DNA from: Corynebacterium sphenisci DSM 44792
GTDB lineage: Bacteria; Actinomycetota; Actinomycetes; Mycobacteriales; Mycobacteriaceae
Direction of reading: 5' to 3'
Assembly (NCBI RefSeq): GCF_001941505.1
Contig: NZ_CP009248.1
Location: 558,001-622,000, forward strand
Length of the DNA: 64,000 bases
Positions 8,935-20,434 of this stretch are shown here, one piece after another (position 1 is the stretch's first letter; every line of letters starts with the position of its first letter). The position numbers and the translations under genes are program-made. The notes below the pieces were generated by a model. It made no database searches and was not told where the DNA came from. It saw only the letters and a program-made list of their open reading frames with translations.

Positions 8935-9570
8935 ATGCTGATCGCGATCGAGGGCATCGACGGGGCCGGCAAGAACACCCTCACCACCGCCCTGGCCGGC
9001 CGGCTGGGCGCGGCCGGGCGCACCGTCGCCCGGGCCGCCTTCCCCGCCTACGGCGATTCCCTGCCCGCGGATCTCGCCGATGAGGCGCTGCACGGGGGCC
9101 TGGGCGATCTCGCCGACTCCGCCTGGGCGATGGCGGTGCTCTTCGCCCTGGACCGGCGGGAGCGCGCGGCCGCGGTGGCCGGGCTCGCCGCCGACCATGA
9201 CGTGGTGCTGCTGGACCGGTGGGTGGCCTCCAACGCCGCCTACACCTGGGCGCGCACCGGCGACGCGGCCACCCCGGCGCGGATCGCGGAGCTGGAGTTC
9301 GACCGGATCGGGCTGCCCCGGCCGGATCTGACGGTGCTCCTCGCCGCGCCCGCGGAGCTCGCCGAGCGCCGCGCCCGGGGCCGGGAGGCTGCGGACGCGG
9401 CGCGCACCCGGGACCGCTACGAGCGGGATCGGCGCCTGCAGCGCGACACCGCCGCGGCCTACGAGCGCCTCGCCGCGGAGGGCTTCGGCGGGCCCTGGGT
9501 GCGGGTGCCCGCCGACGCCGCCCCGGAGGAGTCCGCGCGGCGGGTGCTGGCGGCGCTCACAGACCGGTGA
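8935..9570 (+). CDS. tmk: Thymidylate kinase
   Basis: Phosphorylates dTMP to dTDP for DNA synthesis. The 211 residues carry the P-loop IEGIDGAGKNTL (about 4-15), the DRW motif (LLDRWVASNAAY) typical of TMP kinases, and a lid with several Arg (RRARGREAADAARTRDRYERD). The Asn in GAGKNT replaces the more common Ser/Thr pair; corynebacterial enzymes share GAGKNT. Probably co-transcribed with sahH (4-bp gap). Its last 14 bp overlap the 3' end of bioW, which converges on it. Confidence 0.94.
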   Translation: MLIAIEGIDGAGKNTLTTALAGRLGAAGRTVARAAFPAYGDSLPADLADEALHGGLGDLADSAWAMAVLFALDRRERAAAVAGLAADHDVVLLDRWVASNAAYTWARTGDAATPARIAELEFDRIGLPRPDLTVLLAAPAELAERRARGREAADAARTRDRYERDRRLQRDTAAAYERLAAEGFGGPWVRVPADAAPEESARRVLAALTDR

Positions 9571-10315
9571 CGAGCACCGGGGCGTGCTCCAGGTAGTCGA
9601 TGAGGGCCCCCGGATCGGCGCCGGCGGCGAGCACGATCACCCGGGCGCCCAGCGGCCGGCCGGCCACCGTGGCGCCGGGGGCCTTGACATGATCCAGGCG
9701 CAGGTAGCGGCCGCCGGCGACGACGTAGCCGTGCACGTAGCCGGGGTCGTCGGAGATGCACGCCTCGGCGAGCACCCCGGGGCCGTGGGCGACCTTGGTG
9801 GCCAGGATCCGCGCCTCCCGGCGGTGATCCTTCGCCGCCGGCGCCGGGGTGTCCGCGTCCATCGCCGAGGCGCGCACCCCGCGCGCCGGATCCGGCTCCA
9901 GGCGGCGCCCCCGCGGGTCGACGAGCATCGCCCCGCGCATCCCGGTGACCGTGGTGAGCAGCCGCCACACCTCGGCCCCGGCCACCCCGATCGCGTCCAG
10001 GGCGGCGATCCCGGCGGCGGCCGCGGCCGCCGGGTCGGCGGTGCCGGCGACCTCCCGCGGCAGCGCGGGCAGCCGCCGCGGCGGCGCCGCCAGGGCGTCC
10101 ATGCTCAGCCGCACCCGATCCGGCGCGCCCCGGTCATGGCCCAGGGCCCGGGCGACGAGGGCGGCGGCCGCGGCCGGGGCGGCCGCGGCGTCGACGATCC
10201 GCTCCGCCCCGGAGACGTGCGCCCCGGCCCGGGAGGCGCGCATGCGCAGCGAATAGCCGAAGGGGGCGGCGCCGGAGTCGGCGGCGGCGCCGGGGCGGGG
10301 TGCGGGGCCGGGCAT
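9557..10315 (-). CDS. bioW: 6-carboxyhexanoate-CoA ligase (pimeloyl-CoA synthetase), stand-alone
   Basis: Activates pimelate with CoA and ATP to pimeloyl-CoA, the first committed precursor of biotin. The assignment rests on the BioW N-terminus (YSLRMRASRAGAHVSGAERIV, residues 21-41), the central GMRGAMLVDPRGRRLEPDPARGVRAS, ARILATKVAHGPGVLAEACISDDPGYVHGYV, and the GARVIVLA segment near the end, at the family's usual length of about 250. No other bio gene is nearby, so BioW would work with bioF/A/D/B elsewhere or salvage external pimelate. GGAG lies 8 nt before the ATG at 10315. A BioQ-like palindrome overlaps the leader. It is inserted between tmk and mtrA, which are adjacent in C. glutamicum. 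Confidence 0.85.
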   Translation of the reverse strand: MPGPAPRPGAAADSGAAPFGYSLRMRASRAGAHVSGAERIVDAAAAPAAAAALVARALGHDRGAPDRVRLSMDALAAPPRRLPALPREVAGTADPAAAAAAGIAALDAIGVAGAEVWRLLTTVTGMRGAMLVDPRGRRLEPDPARGVRASAMDADTPAPAAKDHRREARILATKVAHGPGVLAEACISDDPGYVHGYVVAGGRYLRLDHVKAPGATVAGRPLGARVIVLAAGADPGALIDYLEHAPVLVTGL

Positions 10316-10327
10316 CGGGCATTCTCC

Positions 10328-10340
10328 AGAACGGTGTTCA
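10328..10340 (-). promoter_or_regulatory. BioQ-like operator in front of bioW
   Basis: Read on the minus strand the sequence is TGAACACCGTTCT, containing the perfect palindrome GAAC-ACC-GTTC. The reported C. glutamicum BioQ box is TGAAC-N3-GTTAC, so 8 of 10 fixed positions match. A -10-like TAGACT (10362-10357, minus) places the transcription start near 10350, with the box about 10-22 nt inside the transcript, suitable for repression. Confidence 0.55.
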
Positions 10341-10397
10341 AGGGCGGGTGCGGGCCAGTCTATCCCGCATGCGCCCGGGCCAGGGGCCGCACCCGGC

Positions 10398-10403
10398 TAT
10401 GAT
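10398..10403 (+). promoter_or_regulatory. mtrA -10 element, leaderless type
   Basis: TATGAT ends 7 nt before the mtrA ATG at 10411, so transcription should start at or next to the A of ATG. No clear -35 is visible, as is common in actinobacterial promoters. Confidence 0.5.
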
Positions 10404-10410
10404 CCGGGGC

Positions 10411-11085
<675 letters not shown>

Positions 11086-11088
11086 CCC

Positions 11089-12768
11089 GTGCGCGGGATC
11101 CGCGCGCTGCGCGACTGGGTGGTGTCCTGGTGGCGCGCCCTGGGCCGGCTGTGGCGCACCTCCATGCAGGCCCGGGTCATCATCCCGGTGCTCGTGGTGT
11201 GCTCCCTGGTCGTCGGGGTGCTCGGCTTCGCCCTGGTCTCCATCGTCGCCCAGCGGCTGCTGGAGCAGAAGCTCGGCGTGGCCAACGACGAGATCGACCG
11301 GGCCCGGATCGTCGTCGAGCAGGAGCTGGCGACCCGGTCCTCGGACAATCTGCAGGCCCGGCTCAACGTCGGCCGGGAGGCGCTGATGGACCGCACCGAC
11401 ACCGGCGGGCCCGGCACCGCCGCGGTCTACGAGCCGGTGCTCATCGCCCCCGGCGAGGCCGGGCAGACGGTGAGCTCCCCGGTGGCCGCGGAGATCCCCG
11501 GCAAACTGCGCGGGTTCATCCAGCAGAACCAGGTCAGCTACCAGTACGCCAGCTACCGCGGGGAGGGCGAGTCCTACACCGCCCTCATCATCGGCACCCC
11601 CACCAGCTCCGAGATCCCCGGCCTCGAGCTGTACCTGGTGATGCCGCTGACCGCCGAGCAGTCCACGCTGAGCCTCATCCGGGGCCTGTTCGCCGGGGCC
11701 GCGGTGGTGATGGTGCTGCTGCTGGTCGGCATCGTCTGGTTCTTCGCCAGCCAGGTCACCGCCCCGGTGCGGCAGGCCGCGCAGATCGCGGAGCGCTTCG
11801 CCGGCGGGCACCTGCGCGAGCGGATGACCGTGGAGGGCGAGGACGAGGTCGCCCGACTGGCGGTGAGCTTCAACTTCATGGCCGAGTCGCTGTCCACCCA
11901 GATCCGGCAGCTGGAGGAGTACGGCTCCCTGCAGCGCCAGTTCACCTCCGACGTCTCCCATGAGCTGCGCACCCCGCTGACCACGGTGCGCATGGCCGCC
12001 GATCTCATCGCCGACGGGGCCGAGGACCTGGACCCGACCACCCGGCGGGCCTCCGAGCTGATGATCGCGGAACTGGACCGCTTCGAGATGCTGCTCGGCG
12101 ATCTGCTGGAGATCTCCCGGCACGATGCCGGGGTCGCCGAGCTCTCCGCGGAGCGGGTGGACCTGCGGTGCACCCTGGAGTCCGCGCTGACCCCGCTGTC
12201 CGTGGTCGCCCGGGACGCCGGGGCGGAGATCCGCCGGCATGTGCCGGACGCCCCGGTGCCCGCGGAGGTGGACACCCGGCGCATCGAGCGGGTGCTGCGC
12301 AATCTGCTGGCCAACGCCATCGACCACGCCGAGGGCCGGCCGGTGGACATCCACATGGCCGCCGCCGGGTCCACCGTGGCGGTCACCGTCACCGACCACG
12401 GGGTGGGCCTGAAGCCCTCCCAGACCGAGCTGGTGTTCAACCGCTTCTGGCGGGCCGACCCCTCCCGGGAGCGGCGCACCGGCGGCACCGGGCTGGGCCT
12501 GGCCATCGCCGCCGAGGACGTGCGCCTGCACGGCGGCCGGCTGGAGGCCTCCGGCCTGCCCGGGGTGGGCTCCCGGTTCCGGCTGCTGCTGCCCGCCGTC
12601 CCCGGCGGGGAGCTCGGCCCGCCGCCGCTGGCCCTGGACATCGCGGTGGCCCCGGACGCGCCGCCGCCGGCGCCCGGCGAGGACGCCGCCGCCCCCGCCG
12701 CCATCGTCCCGGCCGAGCCGGGGCCCGCCGACCCGCCCGCCGCCGACGCCGAGGAGCAGACCCCGTGA
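11089..12768 (+). CDS. mtrB: Sensor histidine kinase MtrB
   Basis: Membrane sensor kinase that phosphorylates MtrA; 559 residues. There are two membrane helices, VIIPVLVVCSLVVGVLGFALV (about 27-47) and AGAAVVMVLLLVGIVWFFA (about 203-221), enclosing an extracytoplasmic domain. Then follow a HAMP segment (APVRQAAQIAERFAGG), the phosphoacceptor His in SDVSHELRTPLTT, the N-box NLLANAIDHAEG, and the G-boxes DHGVGL and GTGLGLAIA. A Pro/Ala-rich tail of about 50 residues extends beyond the catalytic domain. It starts with GTG 3 bp after mtrA, and its stop overlaps the lpqB start (GTGA). Confidence 0.96.
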   Translation: MRGIRALRDWVVSWWRALGRLWRTSMQARVIIPVLVVCSLVVGVLGFALVSIVAQRLLEQKLGVANDEIDRARIVVEQELATRSSDNLQARLNVGREALMDRTDTGGPGTAAVYEPVLIAPGEAGQTVSSPVAAEIPGKLRGFIQQNQVSYQYASYRGEGESYTALIIGTPTSSEIPGLELYLVMPLTAEQSTLSLIRGLFAGAAVVMVLLLVGIVWFFASQVTAPVRQAAQIAERFAGGHLRERMTVEGEDEVARLAVSFNFMAESLSTQIRQLEEYGSLQRQFTSDVSHELRTPLTTVRMAADLIADGAEDLDPTTRRASELMIAELDRFEMLLGDLLEISRHDAGVAELSAERVDLRCTLESALTPLSVVARDAGAEIRRHVPDAPVPAEVDTRRIERVLRNLLANAIDHAEGRPVDIHMAAAGSTVAVTVTDHGVGLKPSQTELVFNRFWRADPSRERRTGGTGLGLAIAAEDVRLHGGRLEASGLPGVGSRFRLLLPAVPGGELGPPPLALDIAVAPDAPPPAPGEDAAAPAAIVPAEPGPADPPAADAEEQTP

Positions 12769-14525
12769 CCCGCGGACCCGCCGCCCGGATGACCGCCGCG
12801 CTCGCCGCGGCGGCGCTGGCCTTCGCCGGCTGCACCACCATGCCCACCGAATCCGCCCCGCAGGCGCTGCGCTCCTACGAGGAGCGCTCCCAGAACATGG
12901 AGATCCCGGAGCCGCGGCCGGACACCGCCCCGGACGTGGTGCTGCGCGACTTCATCGCCGCGATGGCGCATCCGGCGGACGACTACGCCGCCGCCCGGGC
13001 CTTCCTCACCGGGGACATCGCCGGCAGCTGGAACCCGCGCCGGCGCAGCCTCATCGTGGAGGGGGTCAACGTGATCTCCGACGGGGACGCCCCGGACGGC
13101 CGGGAGGTGTACACCGCCAGCGGCGCCGTGGTCGGCCAACTCGGCGACGGGGGCGCCTACGAGCAGGCCGAGGGCACCTGGCGCGGCGAGATCGCGATGG
13201 TCCGGGACCGCACCGGGCAGTGGCGGATCAGCGCGCTGCCGGACGGGATCGTCATGGAGCGGCAGTCCTTCGTGGACACCCACGTCGCCCGCAACCTGTA
13301 CTTCGTGGACCCCACCGGCAACCACCTGGTGCCGGATCGGCGCTGGATCTACCGGGGCACCGACGACGGCGCCGCCGCGCTGCTGGACCTGCTGCGCCGG
13401 GGCCCGCGGCCGCAGCTGGCCCGGGGGGTGACCAGCCCGCTGCCGGCGTCCACCACGATCGAGGTCGGCGCCATCGACGCCGGGCCCGGGATGGCGATCC
13501 GCTACCGCGGCGCCGGGGTGGCCGGGGCGGACCTGGAGCTGCTGCTGACCGCGCAGGCCGTGTGGACCCTGGCCGACGCCGGGCTGCGCGGGCCCTGGAC
13601 CATCGAGGTCGATGGCCGGCCGGTGCTGGATCGGGCGGAGGTGGCCTGGACCCGGGATTCGCCGGAGCTGAAGCCCTTCGACCCGCAGCGCGGGCCGGCG
13701 GACCGTTCCGCGCTGCGGGTGCTCGGCAACGGGGCGCTGTACGCGATCCGCGAGGACGGCGCGGAAATCGCGGAATCGCCCTGGGGGGCGGGCGAGCCCT
13801 ACCTGGTGTCCGCGGCGATGGGCATCGACACCACCGGGGAGGAAATCTACGCGGCGGTGGCCCGCGGGGAGGGCGCCACCGCGAAACGCTCCACCCTCTA
13901 CCTGGGCCGGCCCGGCCAGCGGGCGGCCCGGCCGCTGACCGGGCAGACCCTCACCCGGCCGAGCTGGTCGCCCGGGGCGGCGGCGGTGTGGACCGTCGTG
14001 GACGGGGGGCAGGTGCGCCGGGTGGGCCGCTTCGGCGACTCCGGGGCGCTCACCGCGGAGCGGGTGGACATCCGCGCCCTGGAGCCCTTCGCCGGCGAGA
14101 TCTCCGAGCTGCGGATCGACCCGATGGGCACCCAGGCGGCGATGATCATCGAGGGCCGGCTGGTGCTGGCCACCATCGTGCAGAACGAGGGCGCGCCCTG
14201 GGCGCTGGTCACCCCCCGGGAGATCCGGCTGCCGGAGGGCACCGTGCCGGTGTCCCTGGCCTGGGCCCCGGATTCGACGATCCTGGTCGGCGCCTGGGGC
14301 GCGGAGGCCCCGATCTGGCGGGTGCAGCCGGACGGGTCCTCCAACTACATGCTGCCCAAGGTGAACCTGACCGCCCCGATCGCGGTGGTCGCGGCCTCCT
14401 CCACCCGGATCTACGCCCTGGACGAGAACGCCCTGATGGAGCTCATCGACGACCAGGGCGACCAGCAGTTCTGGCGCCCGGTGCCCAAGGTCAGCGGCCG
14501 GGCCGCCCCGGTGACCGCGGAATAG
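12765..14525 (+). CDS. lpqB: Lipoprotein LpqB, MtrAB accessory protein
   Basis: Membrane-anchored lipoprotein that in actinobacteria interacts with MtrB and modulates MtrA activity. The start is GTG at 12765, overlapping the mtrB stop, giving 586 residues. The signal peptide ends in the lipobox FAGC (Cys at about residue 24). An N-terminal LpqB/GerMN-like region (DFIAAMAHPADDYAAARAFL; GAAALLDLLRRGP) is followed by a beta-propeller-like C-terminal domain from about residue 300 (LTRPSWSPGAAAVWTV; PVSLAWAPDSTILVGAWG). The mtrA-mtrB-lpqB order is conserved and strongly supports the call. Confidence 0.95.
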   Translation: MTRGPAARMTAALAAAALAFAGCTTMPTESAPQALRSYEERSQNMEIPEPRPDTAPDVVLRDFIAAMAHPADDYAAARAFLTGDIAGSWNPRRRSLIVEGVNVISDGDAPDGREVYTASGAVVGQLGDGGAYEQAEGTWRGEIAMVRDRTGQWRISALPDGIVMERQSFVDTHVARNLYFVDPTGNHLVPDRRWIYRGTDDGAAALLDLLRRGPRPQLARGVTSPLPASTTIEVGAIDAGPGMAIRYRGAGVAGADLELLLTAQAVWTLADAGLRGPWTIEVDGRPVLDRAEVAWTRDSPELKPFDPQRGPADRSALRVLGNGALYAIREDGAEIAESPWGAGEPYLVSAAMGIDTTGEEIYAAVARGEGATAKRSTLYLGRPGQRAARPLTGQTLTRPSWSPGAAAVWTVVDGGQVRRVGRFGDSGALTAERVDIRALEPFAGEISELRIDPMGTQAAMIIEGRLVLATIVQNEGAPWALVTPREIRLPEGTVPVSLAWAPDSTILVGAWGAEAPIWRVQPDGSSNYMLPKVNLTAPIAVVAASSTRIYALDENALMELIDDQGDQQFWRPVPKVSGRAAPVTAE

Positions 14526-14554
14526 GCCCGGGGCCGGCGGGGGAGGGGGGCGCG

Positions 14555-15211
14555 GTGCTGCGCGAGCTGCTGGACCTGGCCGTGCCCGGGGCCTGCCCGG
14601 GCTGCGGGCGCCCCGGCGAGGCCGGGATCTGCCCGCGCTGCCGGCGGGAGCTCGCCGCCGCCCCGCGCCCGGTCCGGCCGCGGGTGCCCGCCGCGGTGTC
14701 GGTGTGGGCCCTCGGCGGCTACGCCGGGGCGCGCCGCCGGCTGGTGCTGCGCGCCAAGGAGCACGGCGACGCCGCCGCCCGGGAGGCGATCGGGGCGACC
14801 CTCGCGGCGGGGCTGCTGGACCTGTCCGCGCGCGGACATCTCCCCGACCCCCGGATGGGGGTGGTGACCCTGGTGCCGGCGCCCACCCGGGCGGCCGCCG
14901 CGCGCCGCCGCGGCGGGGATCCGGTGGCCGCCGCGGCACGCACCGCCGCGGCCCGGGTGCCGGGCCTGGCGGTGCGCCCGCTGCTGGTCACCGCGGCCGC
15001 GGCGGCCGACTCCGCCGAGCTCGGCGCGGCGGCGCGGCGGCGCAACCTCTCCGGGCGGGTGCGCCCGCGGCCGCGCGCGGCGGCCCCGGCGGGGCCGGTG
15101 GTGCTGGTCGACGACGTGCTCACCACCGGGGCGACGGTGGCCGAATCGGCGCTCGTGCTGGCCTCGCTGGGGGTATCCGCCGCGGCGGCCCTGGTCTTCG
15201 CGGAGGCCTGA
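14555..15211 (+). CDS. ComF-family phosphoribosyltransferase-like protein
   Basis: A 218-residue ComFC-like protein. The N-terminus carries a four-cysteine zinc ribbon (CPGC at about residues 14-17 and CPRC at about 26-29). The C-terminal phosphoribosyltransferase fold ends in the PRPP loop VVLVDDVLTTGATVAESA. ComF proteins take part in DNA uptake in competent bacteria; in Corynebacteriales the gene follows lpqB and its role is untested. The GTG at 14555 is preceded by GGGAGGGGGG. After the stop, an 18-bp GC palindrome (15223-15240) may act as a terminator. Confidence 0.82.
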   Translation: MLRELLDLAVPGACPGCGRPGEAGICPRCRRELAAAPRPVRPRVPAAVSVWALGGYAGARRRLVLRAKEHGDAAAREAIGATLAAGLLDLSARGHLPDPRMGVVTLVPAPTRAAAARRRGGDPVAAAARTAAARVPGLAVRPLLVTAAAAADSAELGAAARRRNLSGRVRPRPRAAAPAGPVVLVDDVLTTGATVAESALVLASLGVSAAAALVFAEA

Positions 15212-15364
15212 AACCGGGGGTGGCCGGGCGGCCGCCCGGCGCCCGCGGGCCGCGCACGGGTGCCCCCGCCCGCCTGTATCCTGGAGCCGGAAAGGACGCC
15301 GCCTCGGGAGCGGGGGTAATCCCACCCTTCGCCTCCGGCGGCCATACCGGGAGGTAGGAAGCAC
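15212..15364. promoter_or_regulatory. comF-hpf intergenic region with hpf promoter
   Basis: Contains the palindrome GCCGGGCGG/CCGCCCGGC (15223-15240) and a -10-like TATCCT (15277-15282), placing the hpf start near 15289. The resulting leader of about 75 nt is purine-rich and ends with GGGAGG before the GTG start. I see no known riboswitch. Confidence 0.4.
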
Positions 15365-16021
15365 GTGTCGACACCTGCTGACAACAACGAGGCCCTCAGC
15401 CCCAATGCCCAGGTGACCATCACGGGTCGCAACGTGGAGGTTCCGGAGCATTTCGCCGAGCGGGTCAAGGCCAAGCTGGCCAAGATCGAGCGCCTCGATC
15501 CCACCTTGACGTTCTTCCACGTCGAGCTGCAGCATGAGCCGAACCCGCGGCGCGCCGACCGCTCCGACCGGATCCAGATCACCGCCACCGGCAAGGGCCA
15601 CCTGGCCCGCGCCGAGGCCAAGGAGGACAGCTTCTACGCCGCCCTCGAATCGGCCCTGGGCAAGATGGACCGGTCCCTGCGCAAGGTCAAGGCCCGCCGC
15701 AAGATCAGCCGCTCCGGGCACCGGGCGCCGATCTCCGTGGGCGAGGCCACCGCGGCGCTGGTCGAGGAGGCGCGCGAGGAGCGGCAGGCCGACCCCTACG
15801 CCGACACCGTCGACGAGGTGACCCCGGGCCGGGTGGTCCGGGAGAAGGAGCACCCCGCCACCCCGATGAGCGTCGATGACGCGCTCAGCGAGATGGAGCT
15901 GGTCGGCCACGACTTCTTCCTCTTCGTCGACGAGGCCACCGGCCGGCCCAGCGTGGTCTACCGCCGGCACGCCTACGACTACGGGCTCATCGCCCTGTCC
16001 GAGGAGGGCGCCGAGGCCTGA
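15365..16021 (+). CDS. hpf: Long-form ribosome hibernation promoting factor
   Basis: Binds the 30S decoding region and drives 100S ribosome dimers in stationary phase or stress. The 218 residues have two parts: an N-terminal YfiA/HPF domain (VTITGRNVEVPEHFAERVKAKLAKIERL, about 14-41) and a C-terminal dimerisation domain (TPMSVDDALSEMELVGHDFFLFVDEATGRPSVVYRRHAYDYGLI, about 166-209). This is the long form typical of actinobacteria. The GTG at 15365 has a GGGAGG site about 9 nt upstream. The tmk/mtr-hpf-secA order is conserved. Confidence 0.95.
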   Translation: MSTPADNNEALSPNAQVTITGRNVEVPEHFAERVKAKLAKIERLDPTLTFFHVELQHEPNPRRADRSDRIQITATGKGHLARAEAKEDSFYAALESALGKMDRSLRKVKARRKISRSGHRAPISVGEATAALVEEAREERQADPYADTVDEVTPGRVVREKEHPATPMSVDDALSEMELVGHDFFLFVDEATGRPSVVYRRHAYDYGLIALSEEGAEA

Positions 16022-16103
16022 GCCCGCCGCCCCCGCGGGCCCGCGCCGGCCCCCGCCGCGATCCCCGGCCCCGCGCCGGTCAAATCCCGGCGGGGGTCGG
16101 CCC

Positions 16104-16109
16104 TATACT
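16104..16109 (+). promoter_or_regulatory. secA -10 element
   Basis: TATACT at 16104-16109 is a near-consensus -10 upstream of secA, with a weak -35 about 17 bp before it. A start near 16116 would give a leader of about 37 nt containing the GGAAGGGG ribosome-binding site. Confidence 0.5.
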
Positions 16110-16152
16110 GGGGCACCTGTAAGCATCCGCCTCCCGGAAGGGGTCACCTCCC

Positions 16153-18864
<2,712 letters not shown>

Positions 18865-18877
18865 TCCGGCGATCGCG

Positions 18878-18909
18878 CCGCCCTCCGGCTCAGATGAGCC
18901 GGAGGGCGG
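18878..18909. terminator. Bidirectional terminator between secA and the Rv3235-like gene
   Basis: Perfect 14-bp arms CCGCCCTCCGGCTC (18878-18891) and GAGCCGGAGGGCGG (18896-18909) enclose the loop AGAT. The right arm lies inside the last codons and stop of the converging minus-strand gene. There is no T-run. Confidence 0.65.
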
Positions 18910-19393
18910 TGATCGTCCACGGCCCGGTGCCGCCGGGGCGGTCCGCGCGGCCGGCCAGCGCCCGGATCCCGGATTCGCTCTCCCAGGTGCCCACGAAATG
19001 GGCCACCGCCCCGCCGCGGCGCGGATCCGGGTGCAGGCTGCGCAGCGCCGCCCCCCGGATCCCGCCGGCGCGCAGCCGGGTGGCCAGCCCGCCGCGCACC
19101 TGGGGGCCGAGCCGCAGCCGGCGCAGGGTGGCGTCCGGCCGCCGGCCGGCGAGCACGTCGAGGGCCGCGGCGAGTTGCCGGGCCAGCTCCCGGCGCAGCT
19201 CGGGCGGGCACCGCGGCGGGGTGGGCCGCACCGCGGGGGCGACCCCGGCCGCGCCGGGCCCGGCCGGGGCCCCGGGGCCCGCCGGCGCCCCGGCCGGCTG
19301 CGCCCCCGGCGGCGCCGGCGGGGCCGGCGGGCCCAGCCTGCGCAGCATCCGGTAGCCCTCGGCCGGCAGCAGTGTCGCGGCGTCGTCGCGCAT
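18890..19393 (-). CDS. Rv3235-family protein
   Basis: A 167-residue protein of unknown function found beside secA in many actinobacteria. After MRDDAATLLPAEGYRMLRRL comes a long Pro/Ala/Gly spacer (about 20-65), then a conserved-looking C-terminal domain with RRELARQLAAALDVLAG and the ending GTGPWTITALRLI, typical of the family. The ATG at 19393 has a GGGGATGGGG site; an ATG at 19417 in the same frame is possible (8 more residues). It converges on secA and shares its terminator. Confidence 0.6.
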   Translation of the reverse strand: MRDDAATLLPAEGYRMLRRLGPPAPPAPPGAQPAGAPAGPGAPAGPGAAGVAPAVRPTPPRCPPELRRELARQLAAALDVLAGRRPDATLRRLRLGPQVRGGLATRLRAGGIRGAALRSLHPDPRRGGAVAHFVGTWESESGIRALAGRADRPGGTGPWTITALRLI

Positions 19394-19486
19394 TCCCCAT
19401 CCCCCCGTATCGGTCATCCGGACCCGGTGCGCGCATTGTGGCAGCGCCTGCGCCGGCGCGCATCCCGACCCGGTTACAGTGGGGGT

Positions 19487-19897
19487 ATGCGTGGACTCAT
19501 CGTTGACTACTGCGGCGTCCTGGACGGACCCGAGGAGGAGCGCGCCCGCTGGCGGGCGCTGTTGCGGGCGGCGCAGGGCAACGGCGTCGCCGTGGCCGTG
19601 CTCTCCAATGACCCCGGCGGGCCCGGGGCGGACCATATCCGGGAGTTCGAGACCTCCGGGCTGGCCGATGCGGTGGTGCTCTCCGGGGAGGTCGGCGCGG
19701 AGAAGCCGGAGCCGGAGATCTTCGACATCACCGCCGAGCGGCTGGGGCTGCCGGTGGCCGACTGCGTGCTCGTCGACGATTCCATCGTGAACATCCACGG
19801 GGCCGTGGAGCGCGGCATGGTGGGGGTGTTCTACCAGCAGTTCGACCGGGCGGTGGTGGAGATCACCGGCCTGTTCGAGCTGGAGGGGGAGTTCTAG
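19487..19897 (+). CDS. HAD-superfamily hydrolase-like protein
   Basis: A 136-residue compact HAD protein without an obvious cap domain. Motif I is LIVDYCGVLD (nucleophile Asp7), in which the second Asp of the usual DxD is Cys, as in the DxGGVL group. Motif II is Ser in AVLSND, motif III Lys in EVGAEKPEPEIF, motif IV DDS (VLVDDSIVNIHGA). Substrate unknown. A TACAGT -10 ends 6 nt before the ATG, suggesting a leaderless message. The next gene's GTG overlaps its stop by one base. Confidence 0.8.
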   Translation: MRGLIVDYCGVLDGPEEERARWRALLRAAQGNGVAVAVLSNDPGGPGADHIREFETSGLADAVVLSGEVGAEKPEPEIFDITAERLGLPVADCVLVDDSIVNIHGAVERGMVGVFYQQFDRAVVEITGLFELEGEF

Positions 19898-20388
19898 TGC
19901 GGGTGCATGTGCCGGCGACCTTCGGGATGCTCGCCGAGCTGCGCGACACCGGCGAGCTCGCCGCCCGGCGGGGGTGGGCCTTCGCGCTCACCGACGCGCT
20001 GCGCGGGGCCTACCGCTCCGGGGATGAGGAGGAGCTGGCGGACATCGCCTTCACCGAGGCCGCCCGGGCCTCGCTGCGGCTGCTCAGCGCCTACTCCGGG
20101 GACTTCGACCGGCGCCGGGTGGTGGTCTCCGCGGACGTGCCGGCGAGCGCGGAACCGGACATGGGGGAGGCGGTGGTGCGCCTGGCCGGGCCGATCCCGG
20201 CCGATGCGGTGGCCGCGGTGCACGTGGATCTGGCCGGCGCGGAGGGGGCGGTGGCCGCCGCGGTGGCCGCCGTGGACGCGGCGGATCTGGGCGACGAGGA
20301 CGCCGAGCTCACCGTCGGCGACTGCCTGGAGCATGAGCTGGCCTGGTACGCCCCGCAGGAGCTGCCGCTGCTGGTGGAGCTGCTCTGA
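19897..20388 (+). CDS. DUF6912-like protein
   Basis: A 163-residue protein of unknown function. It begins VRVHVPATFGMLAELRDTGEL, contains a helix-rich middle (EEELADIAFTEAARASLRLL), and ends in CLEHELAWYAPQELPLLVELL. I recall similar proteins as DUF6912 family members next to HAD genes in actinobacteria. The start overlaps the HAD stop by one base, so the two are translationally coupled. No catalytic motif is visible. A hairpin at 20409-20426 probably ends the transcript. Confidence 0.6.
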   Translation: MRVHVPATFGMLAELRDTGELAARRGWAFALTDALRGAYRSGDEEELADIAFTEAARASLRLLSAYSGDFDRRRVVVSADVPASAEPDMGEAVVRLAGPIPADAVAAVHVDLAGAEGAVAAAVAAVDAADLGDEDAELTVGDCLEHELAWYAPQELPLLVELL

Positions 20389-20408
20389 CCCGCCGGACGC
20401 CATCGATA

Positions 20409-20434
20409 GGGGCCCCCATGGGCCCCATAATTTT
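20409..20434 (+). terminator. Intrinsic terminator after the HAD/DUF6912 pair
   Basis: GGGGCCC (20409-20415) pairs with GGGCCCC (20420-20426) around CCAT, followed by ATAATTTT. This is one of the few hairpin-plus-T structures in the window. Confidence 0.55.

Noticed and set aside
9557..9570. Frameshift or broken gene at the tmk/bioW overlap
   Set aside because: Both proteins have complete family C-termini; a 14-bp convergent overlap is normal in this dense genome.
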